Below, piece after piece: positions 17,780 to 24,667 of a stretch of 42,335 nt of DNA. Numbering within the stretch: position 1 is the stretch's first letter; each line of letters begins with the position of its first letter. Under the pieces are notes generated by a model, which was not told the DNA's origin, ran no database searches, and saw nothing but the letters and a program-made list of their open reading frames with translations. The position numbers were made by a program, and so were the translations under genes. This DNA comes from an uncultured Muribaculaceae bacterium (lineage in GTDB: Bacteria; Bacteroidota; Bacteroidia; Bacteroidales; Muribaculaceae), in the NCBI GenBank assembly GCA_947174275.1, contig CAMWIJ010000019.1, positions 1 to 42,335 of the forward strand. The letters run 5' to 3'.

Positions 17780-17855
17780 TTAAGAGGGTGTTGCATAACT
17801 CTGAAAAATGATGCCGTGCGTCCCTACAACATTAGGTTATGCAACACCCTCTTAA
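17780..17855. mobile_element. MITE-like element with 20-bp terminal inverted repeats
   Basis: Ends 17780-17799 and 17836-17855 are perfect 20-bp inverted repeats. The outer four bases are TTAA on each side, which would fit a TTAA target duplication flanking 16-bp ends that begin GAGGGTGTTGCAT. The 36-nt interior contains GCCGTGCGTCC (17813-17823). A second, incomplete copy lies at 38438-38496. No transposase is encoded, so any mobility would be in trans. Since TTAA is itself a palindrome, it cannot prove a duplication. Confidence 0.5.
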
Positions 17856-17865
17856 TACAACAATT

Positions 17866-17925
17866 GCCAAATTACCGAAAAAATTGACGCCAAATTACCG
17901 AAAAATATCGTGCCAAATTACCGAA
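17866..17925. repeat. Three iterons, exact 23-bp period
   Basis: GCCAAATTACCGAA starts at 17866, 17889 and 17912, so the period is exactly 23 bp. The first two copies extend to GAAAAA. They lie 45 bp upstream of the truncated ATPase gene at 17970. Same-face spacing of about two helical turns suggests a protein-binding array, perhaps an operator for the ATPase gene or an insertion target. Confidence 0.7.
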
Positions 17926-17969
17926 TTTTATAATAATTGATTATTGTTGCATACATAAATGCATGAATT

Positions 17970-18149
17970 ATGGACAATTACAGACATAGAGTAATGGATG
18001 GCCTGCTTGAGAAAAAAATGCAGGCAAAAGGAGCCGTAGTCATTGAAGGACCTAAATGGTGTGGAAAAACCACGACGGCAGAAGAATTTCTTCATACGCA
18101 TTGCTATGATTGGTTGGTCTTACAGCCCCATCGACCTTTGATAGATTAA
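17970..18149 (+). pseudogene. Truncated AAA-type ATPase (AAA_14/DUF4143 family N-terminus)
   Basis: 59 codons. The start MDNYRHRVMDGLLEKKMQAK and the P-loop GPKWCGKTTTAEE match the first 40 residues of the AAA_14/DUF4143 ATPases common in Bacteroidales (normally about 400 residues). Homology stops after TTAEE. The frame then reads into unrelated sequence (HCYDWLVLQPHRPLID) and hits TAA at 18147. After that stop the same frame stays open (ETWTDFAQSIADGRRKPEDED and on), as if a second gene fragment had been fused and then acquired a nonsense codon. I do not recognise the second fragment. Not functional as an ATPase. Confidence 0.75.
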
Positions 18150-18338
18150 GAAACGTGGACTGACTTTGCCCAATCTATCGCTGACGGTCGTAGGAAACCT
18201 GAAGATGAAGATTTGAGAGTAGCAGCCCACAGTATATGGTGCACTCACGGAGTCAATTATGTTATATCCATAATTTTGCGTAGATTTGCCATTGAATTGT
18301 TATCCGCTTCTCTTGAACCCCAAGTGTTTATTAATTTC
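18150..18338 (+). pseudogene. Unrecognised open fragment fused behind the ATPase remnant
   Basis: The frame following the TAA at 18147 is open through ETWTDFAQSIADGRRKPEDED and VAAHSIWCTHGVNYV and on into the next gene. The polar, helical composition looks like real protein, probably the middle of a lost gene. TAATTTTG (18271-18278) and TAGATTTG (18281-18288) both fit the -10-type consensus and may drive the small gene that starts at 18339. Confidence 0.4.
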
Positions 18339-18755
18339 ATGAAAAAAGAACGTATAAATTACCCGATTCGTGTCCTTAGCACTAAGGCCATAAGTACCGT
18401 TGTGATTACTATAGTGATATCAATTTGTGTGATATGTGGATTTCTGGCACTACAGGGATGTAACAAGACTGATTCAAAAGACCAAAATTACAATCAAGAG
18501 GTTCAAGAGGTCGCAGATTATGAACGTGACGAGTGGCAGCAGTTCGAGGATGAATTTTCAGCGCTCCCTGAGGATGTACAGCAAAACCGAAAATGCTACT
18601 GTGAAAACGTACTTGAAAGAATAACTCAAACATTGGAGTCAGACAGTCTTAATCCCGAAGAAAGGCACGAAGCGATGCTCACGAAACGCCACATAGAGAA
18701 GGAATTAGAGATAATGAATTATTACTGTCCGCTAAACCATAAAATATTCAATTAA
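18339..18755 (+). CDS. Hypothetical membrane-anchored or lipoprotein-like protein
   Basis: 138 residues from ATG 18339. A basic N-terminus is followed by a hydrophobic helix (about 18-38, VVITIVISICVICGFLAL) and LQGC with Cys at 41, which could be a lipobox, although the signal region is longer than usual. The mature part is acidic and helical (EVADYERDEWQQFEDEF, then ITQTLESDSLNPEERHEAM). It contains CYC and a C-terminal YYCPL, so paired cysteines are possible. The frame extends upstream to TTG 18213 but that part belongs to the fused fragment. I do not recognise a family. It is followed directly by a good terminator, so it is probably a live gene in an otherwise degraded stretch. Confidence 0.55.
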   Translation: MKKERINYPIRVLSTKAISTVVITIVISICVICGFLALQGCNKTDSKDQNYNQEVQEVADYERDEWQQFEDEFSALPEDVQQNRKCYCENVLERITQTLESDSLNPEERHEAMLTKRHIEKELEIMNYYCPLNHKIFN

Positions 18756-18793
18756 GACAGTCGTGAAGTCATTTTTTTGATTTCACGACTGTC
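18756..18793 (+). terminator. Intrinsic terminator
   Basis: A 16-bp stem (18756-18771 with 18778-18793, one G-U pair) with a T-rich loop, starting at the base after the TAA of the preceding gene. It could also stop transcription arriving from the other side. Confidence 0.8.
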
Positions 18794-18820
18794 CTATTAA
18801 TCGGCGTATGGGTATGATAG

Positions 18821-19396
18821 TGTACTTCAGAAAAATGTGTTCGATTGGCCGCAACCTTCCCTTGTATTCTATCACGCCTCAATTTATCTTCAGTCTGAGT
18901 GGCTCGGAAAAGGTTCGCCGCAAGTTCCGTACTTCCCATGTGGTCAAGTATACGCTGATTTTCTTTAAGTCCTTTTCGTTTATGAATATCGTCTTGATCA
19001 AGTCCGCCATAAAGCCCTTGTATCCGGCATTCTGAAAAATTCCATAATCCTTGTTGGTAAGGACTCCGGACTCTTTTGCAGCACTGGCTAAACGTGTATT
19101 GTGCTTTTTCATTTCGCTGCGGAGCATAAGCCTGCGTTCTTCCTCTTCGGAGAAAGGGGTGTCAAGAAGTTTTTCAGCCCTTCGTGTCTGAATCGCAAAA
19201 TAAGTCTGAGCCTGAGCAACAATTGTTTTCGATGGGTCTGCGTTCTGCACGGCGAGATAACATACATATCTGCTCATGAGCCATGTTTCTACCTCTCTCT
19301 CAGCGGTTTTGCCTATCGGAATCATTTCGGTGACTTTAACGAAATGATGATTAGGGTTCTGTCCACTGTTTTTACATGAATCCCAAGTTTTTATTC
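18821..19396 (-). pseudogene. dinD: Frameshifted, truncated DNA-damage-inducible protein D
   Basis: Reading the minus strand from about 19396, the frame gives SGQNPNHHFVKVTEM, then LMSRYVCYLAVQNADPSK, QTYFAIQTRRAEKL, LRSEMKKHN and YGIFQNAGYKG, which follows E. coli DinD from about residue 52. At about 19013-19016 one base is missing. The adjacent frame then continues GLYGGLDQDDIHKRKGLK and GSTELAANLFRATQTEDKL, again clear DinD, to about ANRTHF near 18826. The first 50 or so residues and the C-terminus are gone. The only intact frame, 18879-19325, mixes true DinD with out-of-frame residues after the shift. DinD belongs to the SOS response in E. coli; this copy should be dead. Confidence 0.82.
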
Positions 19397-19408
19397 AAAC
19401 TATAAAAT

Positions 19409-19442
19409 GTGCATTGCTACAATGAAGTTTGCAGCAATGCAC
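19409..19442 (-). terminator. Terminator of the glycogen operon
   Basis: A perfect 10-bp stem (19409-19418 with 19433-19442) around a 14-nt loop. On the minus strand it is followed by ATTTTATAG. It lies 27 nt past the GH57 stop codon. Confidence 0.65.
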
Positions 19443-19469
19443 TCATATTGTCAATATAATTTCAGATGT

Positions 19470-20942
19470 TTATTTTTCTTTTTCCGGTGTCTGTTTTGTC
19501 TTTGCGGGGCGGGGTTTGCTCGCTTTTTTAGGCTTTGACACGGAGGTGTCGGCTTTGATTTCCTTTTTTGCACGAGGCTTTTTGGGTGCAGGTTTGGCTT
19601 CCGGTTCGGCGACCTTTTCACGCAGGGCGTGCTCCTCGTTGTAGTGCTCTATGTTCAGTCGCATTGAGCTTACTTCCTTGTTGAGGGTTTCGATTTCGCG
19701 GGCCTGATTGCGGATTGTGGTGAGAAGTGAGTTGAGCTCCTCGTTTTCGATTGACAGCGGATACTGCTCCTCGACGCGCACGATGAAGTCGGCAAGCACG
19801 TTCATATAGTTTGTGAAAGCCTGATAAGGTGAGTCGTATGGCGAATATAGCGAATGGATTTCCCCGTCGGCCTGATGCTTTGTCGACATGTAGAAGAAGT
19901 GGTCGGAAGCCTGTAGGTAATACCAGTCCTGTTTCAGACGGCGGTCGTCGCACAGACGCACGCGCTCTGCCACAGAATACAGCTTGTCGAATGCCTCTTT
20001 CTGCAGCTGGTTGCCGAGCCATGCCGAGGTGTCACGTGCCTCATCGGCCCACGACATCGGGAACGGCACGCCGAGTTCTGCCACTGCCTTGATTTTAGAA
20101 ACAGCCTCAGAGGGTGTGATGAACTCGATGCCACGTTCGGCTGCAAACCGTGGCAGCGCTTCAAGAAACTGGAATATGCCCGAGTCGCGGTTCTGCAGTT
20201 CGCCGAACGCCTCCATCGTCATGAACAGGTTGAATATCTGCTCCTCGTCGGGGGTATCGGCTATCCAGCCGATGTATTTGTCGGCGGTCAGAGGATATTC
20301 GCTCCAGTTGGTATTGGAGAAACGGAATGTGATGTCGTCTGACAGTTTGTCGTTTTTCAGCAGCATCTTAAGTTTCGGTGCGGAAGCTGCGGCATATACG
20401 TAGTTGGGCGATTTCCAGCCGAGTATATGCTTGGCGCCCTCGGTAATCACTCCCTTGTAGCCCATGGCGAGTATCTGCGGGGCAAGGTCGTCGCAATATA
20501 TGAGCTCGGTGTTGCGCAGCACTTTGGGTCGCACGCCAAACAGTTCGTTGACTTTATCGTCGTGTACTTTGACCTGGTTGGCAAACTCCTCCGGGTCGGC
20601 AAGCGACGACAGCGAGTGGGCGTAAGTCTCGGCCAGAATTTCCACGCAGCCGGTGGCAACGAGTTTTTTGAGCAGGTCGAGAAGTTCGGGCACATAGACC
20701 TCGATCTGTTCCAACGCGACTCCCGACACCGATATAGCGCACTTGAACTTGCGCCCGCTTGCCTCGATCATGCGCAGAAGCGATTCGGCGGCGGGGATAT
20801 ATGATTTGTGGGCTATGCGGGTGATGATGTCGTCGTTGGCAAAGTCATCGTAATAGTAGTGGTCGTTGCCGATATCGAAGAAACGGTAGCGTTTCAGGCG
20901 GAACGGCTGATGTATCTGGAAGTAGAAGCAGATAGCTTTCAT
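19470..20942 (-). CDS. GH57 alpha-amylase-like protein with basic C-terminal tail
   Basis: 490 residues. HQP at 11-13, the region RNTELIY with the expected nucleophile E146, and TEGAKHILGWKSPN match GH57 alpha-amylases. At the acid/base region, family members normally have an Asp (as in MDYETFGEHQ); this protein reads MTMEAFGELQ, with Thr at 242 in that place. GH57 homologues from Bacteroidota with incomplete catalytic residues are known, so activity is doubtful. Residues about 405-440 form a coiled coil. Residues 445-490 are a Lys/Pro/Ala-rich tail (EAKPAPKKPRAKKE and so on) that looks disordered and histone-like. Last gene of the operon with the debranching enzyme and the GT4 transferase, 75 bp after the latter. 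Confidence 0.88.
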   Translation of the reverse strand: MKAICFYFQIHQPFRLKRYRFFDIGNDHYYYDDFANDDIITRIAHKSYIPAAESLLRMIEASGRKFKCAISVSGVALEQIEVYVPELLDLLKKLVATGCVEILAETYAHSLSSLADPEEFANQVKVHDDKVNELFGVRPKVLRNTELIYCDDLAPQILAMGYKGVITEGAKHILGWKSPNYVYAAASAPKLKMLLKNDKLSDDITFRFSNTNWSEYPLTADKYIGWIADTPDEEQIFNLFMTMEAFGELQNRDSGIFQFLEALPRFAAERGIEFITPSEAVSKIKAVAELGVPFPMSWADEARDTSAWLGNQLQKEAFDKLYSVAERVRLCDDRRLKQDWYYLQASDHFFYMSTKHQADGEIHSLYSPYDSPYQAFTNYMNVLADFIVRVEEQYPLSIENEELNSLLTTIRNQAREIETLNKEVSSMRLNIEHYNEEHALREKVAEPEAKPAPKKPRAKKEIKADTSVSKPKKASKPRPAKTKQTPEKEK

Positions 20943-21017
20943 GTCTTTATTGTTGTTGGTTGGTGTTAGTAATAAAGTTTTTAAGGTCGGTAATGACCGT
21001 TTTTAATAGGGGACAGG

Positions 21018-22280
21018 TCAGGCTTTGCCGAGCACCTTGTTATAGATGTCGATGACTTTGCGTCCGGCCTTGTCCCATGTGATTTGTGCCACCTCGGCCA
21101 TGCCGTCCTCGCGCAGCTGGTTATACATCGCCGGATAGTTGCATATCGAATACACGGCATCGGCCATGGCGTCGACGTCCCAGTAGTCGGTCTTGATTAC
21201 GTTGTGGAGTATCTCCGCGCAGCCCGACTGCTTCGATATGATTGACGGGACGCCCATCTGCATCGCTTCGAGAGGAGATATGCCGAATGGCTCCGACACC
21301 GACGGCATCATGTAGACATCCGATGCTTTCAGCATCTGATACACCTCCTTGCCCTTTTGGAAGCCCGGGAAATGGAAGCGGTCGGCAATGCCCCGGCGGG
21401 CGGCCAGGTCAATCATCTTGTCCATCATATCGCCTGACCCGGCCATCACGAAGCGCACGTTGTGGTCGAGTTTCAGCACTTTAGCCGCGGTCTCAACGAA
21501 ATATTCAGGGCCTTTCTGCATTGTGATACGTCCCAGGAATGTCACGACCTTCTCCTTCGGTCTGTTGACCTCGACGTTGAGGAGGTCTTCGCTCAGAGGC
21601 ACCACGGCGTTGTGCACCGTAGTCACCTTGGCCGGATCGATGCCGTATTTGTCAATCACAGTGCGGCGTGTCAGCTCTGACACGGTGATTATGTGGTCGG
21701 CCTGAAGCATGCCGTCACGCTCGATGCCAAACACCGTCGGGTTTACATTGCCACGCGAACGGTCGTAGTCGGTGGCGTGAACGTGTATCACCAGCGGCTT
21801 GCCCGTCACCTGCTTGGCGTGAATGCCGGCAGGATATGTCAGCCAGTCGTGGGAGTGTATGATGTCAAACTCTTCGGCACGGGCCACAACACCGGCCATT
21901 ATGGAGTAATTGTTGATCTCCTCAAGGAGATTGTCGGGGTAACGGCCTGAAAATTCGATGCATCCCAGGTCGTTGGTGCGCATATAGTTGAAGTCGGCGT
22001 ATATCTTGTCGCGCAGACGGAAATACTCGTCGGGGTCCATTACCTTGCCTATGCGGCTTTCGACATAGTCGTGGCTTACATCGCGCCATGCCACCGGCAC
22101 CTGCGACGCGCCTATTATCTTTGCAAAACTTTTGTCCTCGTCGCCGTAGGGCTTCGGTATGACGAATGTTATATCCATGTCGCCACACTCCCACATGCCT
22201 TTGGTGAGTCCGTAGCTTGCCGTGCCCAGGCCTCCTAAAATGTGAGGGGGGAATTCCCACCCGAACATTAATGCTTTCAT
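21018..22280 (-). CDS. Glycogen-synthase-like glycosyltransferase (GT4/GT5 type)
   Basis: 420 residues with a GT-B fold. The N-terminal domain opens FGWEFPPHILGGLGTASYGL, the acceptor/ADP-sugar-binding loop typical of glycogen synthases, then IIHSHDW and VIHVHATDYDRSR. The C-terminal domain has FLGRITMQKGPEYFVE and SVSEPFGISPLEAMQMG, the E-x7-E nucleotide-sugar motif. In Bacteroidales this protein sits between debranching enzyme and GH57 as here (30 bp after the former), so alpha-1,4-glucan chain synthesis is the likely role. The donor (ADP- or UDP-glucose) cannot be read from the sequence. Confidence 0.9.
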   Translation of the reverse strand: MKALMFGWEFPPHILGGLGTASYGLTKGMWECGDMDITFVIPKPYGDEDKSFAKIIGASQVPVAWRDVSHDYVESRIGKVMDPDEYFRLRDKIYADFNYMRTNDLGCIEFSGRYPDNLLEEINNYSIMAGVVARAEEFDIIHSHDWLTYPAGIHAKQVTGKPLVIHVHATDYDRSRGNVNPTVFGIERDGMLQADHIITVSELTRRTVIDKYGIDPAKVTTVHNAVVPLSEDLLNVEVNRPKEKVVTFLGRITMQKGPEYFVETAAKVLKLDHNVRFVMAGSGDMMDKMIDLAARRGIADRFHFPGFQKGKEVYQMLKASDVYMMPSVSEPFGISPLEAMQMGVPSIISKQSGCAEILHNVIKTDYWDVDAMADAVYSICNYPAMYNQLREDGMAEVAQITWDKAGRKVIDIYNKVLGKA

Positions 22281-22310
22281 GATCTATATTTATGTTTAAG
22301 TGGGTTATTG

Positions 22311-24257
22311 TCAGGCATTCAGTCGTTTAAGGGTGCGAAGCGTGCGGAGCACCTCGGCCACGTTGGTGGCATGCGATATGGCGCCGCGTCCGTCGTAGGG
22401 CGGATTGCCGTCATAGAGCTGCGAGAGCGAACCGATGCAGCCGTTGGTCATCTCATCCTCAAATCCGATGAGCATACGGTCGATATATGACACTCCGCTC
22501 ATGCCGAACACGCGCAGGTAGGCATCGGCATAGAAGCCTATGAGCCACGGACGCGCGGGGCCGTTGTGCAGTGTGAGTTCGCGCTCGTAGGGATTGCCCA
22601 CGTAGGTGGGGCGGTAGCCGTAGCTGCGGGGCGAGAGTGTGCGCAGCCCTTTGGGGGTCAGCAACTCGCGCGTAACCACATCGAGCACACCTTTGCGCTG
22701 GCGCCTGTCGAGCGGCGAGTTGTCAAGACCGATGGCGATGGCCATGTTGGGGCGCACCGACGGGTCGGCGAATGTGCCGTTGACGTAGTCGTAGAGATAG
22801 CCCGATTCGTTGAGGAATGTGTCGATAAACGGCTGCTTCATCTTCTCGGCGACAGCTTTCCAGCGGTCGGCCACGGCGGCAAGCTCCGGCTTGCCCTCAA
22901 GCATCTGCACGCCAAACATCAGCGCATTATACCACAAGGCATTGAATTCCACAAGATAGCCCGAACGCGGTATCACGGGACCACGGTCGGTGGCCGAGTT
23001 CATCCACGACACTGCCTTGCGCCGACCGTCGGTGGTCACCATGCCGTTGTCATCGACCTTCAGGTTGTGATAATTGTTGTCAAGTATAAAATCAAGCAGA
23101 CGTGTCACCAGAGGCGCATATCGTTCGGCCGCCTCGGCCATAGATACATTCTTGGCATACTGCTGCACAGTCCATACTGCCCACAGCGGTATGTCGGGCA
23201 TATCTATTCCGTGGATTTTGACCGAAGGCTGCCCCGTGTTTATGTAGTGGGTGAGCTCATGAGCCATCGTGTCCATTATCTCCTCGAAATCCTTGCGGTG
23301 GTCTATTGCAAGCGTGTTGCCCGGCAGCGACATCAGTGTGTTGCGGGCGATGATTGTGCCCCACGGATACCCCGAAAGCATGTAATGGCGGTCGCCGTCC
23401 TTGTAGTAGAACTGTTTTGCGGCGTTTTTCAGACAGTTGAAAAACGATGTGCGGCGTGTGCGCGACGCAAGTTCCTTCTCATATAAAGCGGCAAGCTGAC
23501 GCGGATTGACTTCTGAAGTGCCCGCCGAAAATATGATTGATTCTCCTTTCTTTATATTGATCTGGAAATATCCGGGCACATAAAGGTCCTCGCAATAGGG
23601 CACGCCTCGTTCAAGGTCTTTTACATACTCTATGCCGTTGTACCAGTTGCCGTCGTCAACCCACTGCGGTTTTCTCGACAACTGCATGTAGAGCGCGGGA
23701 TAGCCGCGGTAGAGTGTGCAGCTGACGCCGTTGTTCACCGGGGTCATCGTGCCGTCAATGTTGCCGTTGGCGACACAAAGCTCGTTGGCCTCGCGGAAAG
23801 CGAGAAACGGTCGGAACTGCAACGTTGTCGGCGAGTGGGCGTCGACCAGAGTGTAGCGTATCAATATTCGGTTTTCTTCCGAAATAAACACCATCTCTTT
23901 CGTGAGGATAACTCCGCCTACGCGGTAGGTGGTACGCGGCACTATCTCGCAGTCAAATTCGCGGATATACTTGTGCCCGTTGGGACTGTAGACACCGCCG
24001 CGATAGCGGTGCAGACCAAGGTTGAACGGCGCTCCGTGCTGTATCACGGTCTCGTCGAGCGACGACAGAAGCACGTGGGGGCTATACTCCTCGCGCCCGG
24101 GCATCGGAATGACGAGCAGACCGTGTTGCTTGCGGGTGTTGCAGCCCACCACCGTGGAGCAATGATAGGCTCCGGCCCGGTTGGTGCGCAGCATCTCCTT
24201 GCGAAGCGACTGCTCAAGATTAATCATCAGGTTTTTGTCAAATTTGAGATAACTCAT
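22311..24257 (-). CDS. Glycogen debranching enzyme (amylo-alpha-1,6-glucosidase type)
   Basis: 648 residues from ATG 24257 (MSYLKFDKNLMINLEQS); a longer frame begins at ATG 24338 with 27 extra low-complexity residues. I prefer the shorter form because family members start this way. The N-terminal beta-rich domain has GAYHCSTVVGCNTRKQHGLLV and LLSSLDETVIQHG. The C-terminal (alpha/alpha)6 domain has GYPWGTIIARNTLMSLPG, with ATDRGPVIPRSGYLVEFNALWYNAL and GPARPWLIGFYADAYL at the end. It hydrolyses alpha-1,6 branches in glycogen. First gene of the three-gene alpha-glucan operon. Confidence 0.9.
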   Translation of the reverse strand: MSYLKFDKNLMINLEQSLRKEMLRTNRAGAYHCSTVVGCNTRKQHGLLVIPMPGREEYSPHVLLSSLDETVIQHGAPFNLGLHRYRGGVYSPNGHKYIREFDCEIVPRTTYRVGGVILTKEMVFISEENRILIRYTLVDAHSPTTLQFRPFLAFREANELCVANGNIDGTMTPVNNGVSCTLYRGYPALYMQLSRKPQWVDDGNWYNGIEYVKDLERGVPYCEDLYVPGYFQINIKKGESIIFSAGTSEVNPRQLAALYEKELASRTRRTSFFNCLKNAAKQFYYKDGDRHYMLSGYPWGTIIARNTLMSLPGNTLAIDHRKDFEEIMDTMAHELTHYINTGQPSVKIHGIDMPDIPLWAVWTVQQYAKNVSMAEAAERYAPLVTRLLDFILDNNYHNLKVDDNGMVTTDGRRKAVSWMNSATDRGPVIPRSGYLVEFNALWYNALMFGVQMLEGKPELAAVADRWKAVAEKMKQPFIDTFLNESGYLYDYVNGTFADPSVRPNMAIAIGLDNSPLDRRQRKGVLDVVTRELLTPKGLRTLSPRSYGYRPTYVGNPYERELTLHNGPARPWLIGFYADAYLRVFGMSGVSYIDRMLIGFEDEMTNGCIGSLSQLYDGNPPYDGRGAISHATNVAEVLRTLRTLKRLNA

Positions 24258-24356
24258 AGGATTTATGTAGTTGGAAGTAGTTAGTTTGTCGGTAGTGTAG
24301 GCGGAAGGCTTTTTCGGTATGCCGTCCGGAGTTTTCATGGCGGATTATTAATTCAA

Positions 24357-24388
24357 CGAAAATAAGTAAAAAATGATTACCAAACAAA
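24357..24388 (-). promoter_or_regulatory. Candidate promoter of the glycogen operon
   Basis: On the minus strand TTTG (24388-24385), a 20-bp spacer and TATTTTCG (24364-24357), one base off the consensus. Transcription would begin near 24350, a few bases before ATG 24338 and about 93 nt before ATG 24257. Confidence 0.45.
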
Positions 24389-24463
24389 GGTTTTTTTTAA
24401 AATTATTTAAAAACTTTAGCCTCGGTTTCAAAAATGATATATTAATACACGTTTTTGATAACA

Positions 24464-24499
24464 AACGCGGAGCATCCGTCAGAACGGATGCTCCGCGTT
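24464..24499 (-). terminator. Terminator of the cysS-tonB operon
   Basis: A perfect 16-bp G+C-rich stem (24464-24479 with 24484-24499) with a 4-nt loop CAGA, 20 nt past the stop of the 47-residue membrane protein. There is no long T run on the minus side, but the stem is very stable. Confidence 0.7.
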
Positions 24500-24519
24500 A
24501 AACGCTTTATGGGGTTTAT

Positions 24520-24663
24520 TCAATACTTCACTTCGAGGTCGACATCGGTGTCTTGGTAGTCGATGTGTGGCTCGGGGTCGCTTACAATAAGCGCAACTAT
24601 GACCGCCACGGCCGCCAATGCTATCAACACGAGATTGCGCCTGCGAATTTTTATGCTGCCCAT
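24520..24663 (-). CDS. 47-residue single-pass membrane protein next to tonB
   Basis: ATG at 24663 and TGA at 24520-24522. The N-terminus is basic (MGSIKIRRRN), followed by one hydrophobic helix (about 11-27, LVLIALAAVAVIVALIV) and an acidic tail (PEPHIDYQDTDVDLEVKY). By the positive-inside rule the tail would face the periplasm. It starts 4 bp after the tonB stop, so it should be translated from the same message, and it ends 20 bp before the terminator. No family recognised. A role alongside TonB is only suggested by position. Confidence 0.65.
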   Translation of the reverse strand: MGSIKIRRRNLVLIALAAVAVIVALIVSDPEPHIDYQDTDVDLEVKY

Positions 24664-24667
24664 GACG

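Noticed and set aside
17705-17855. Both inverted repeats as parts of one larger insertion sequence
   Set aside because: The two palindromes share no sequence with each other, and no transposase frame exists between or beside them.
17866-17925. Direct repeats as a CRISPR array
   Set aside because: Only three 14-17 base repeats with 6-9 base gaps; too short for CRISPR, and no cas genes.
18879-19325. Intact 148-residue hypothetical protein on the minus strand
   Set aside because: The part below about 19014 is out of frame relative to DinD, whose sequence continues in the neighbouring frame; it is a frameshifted relic.
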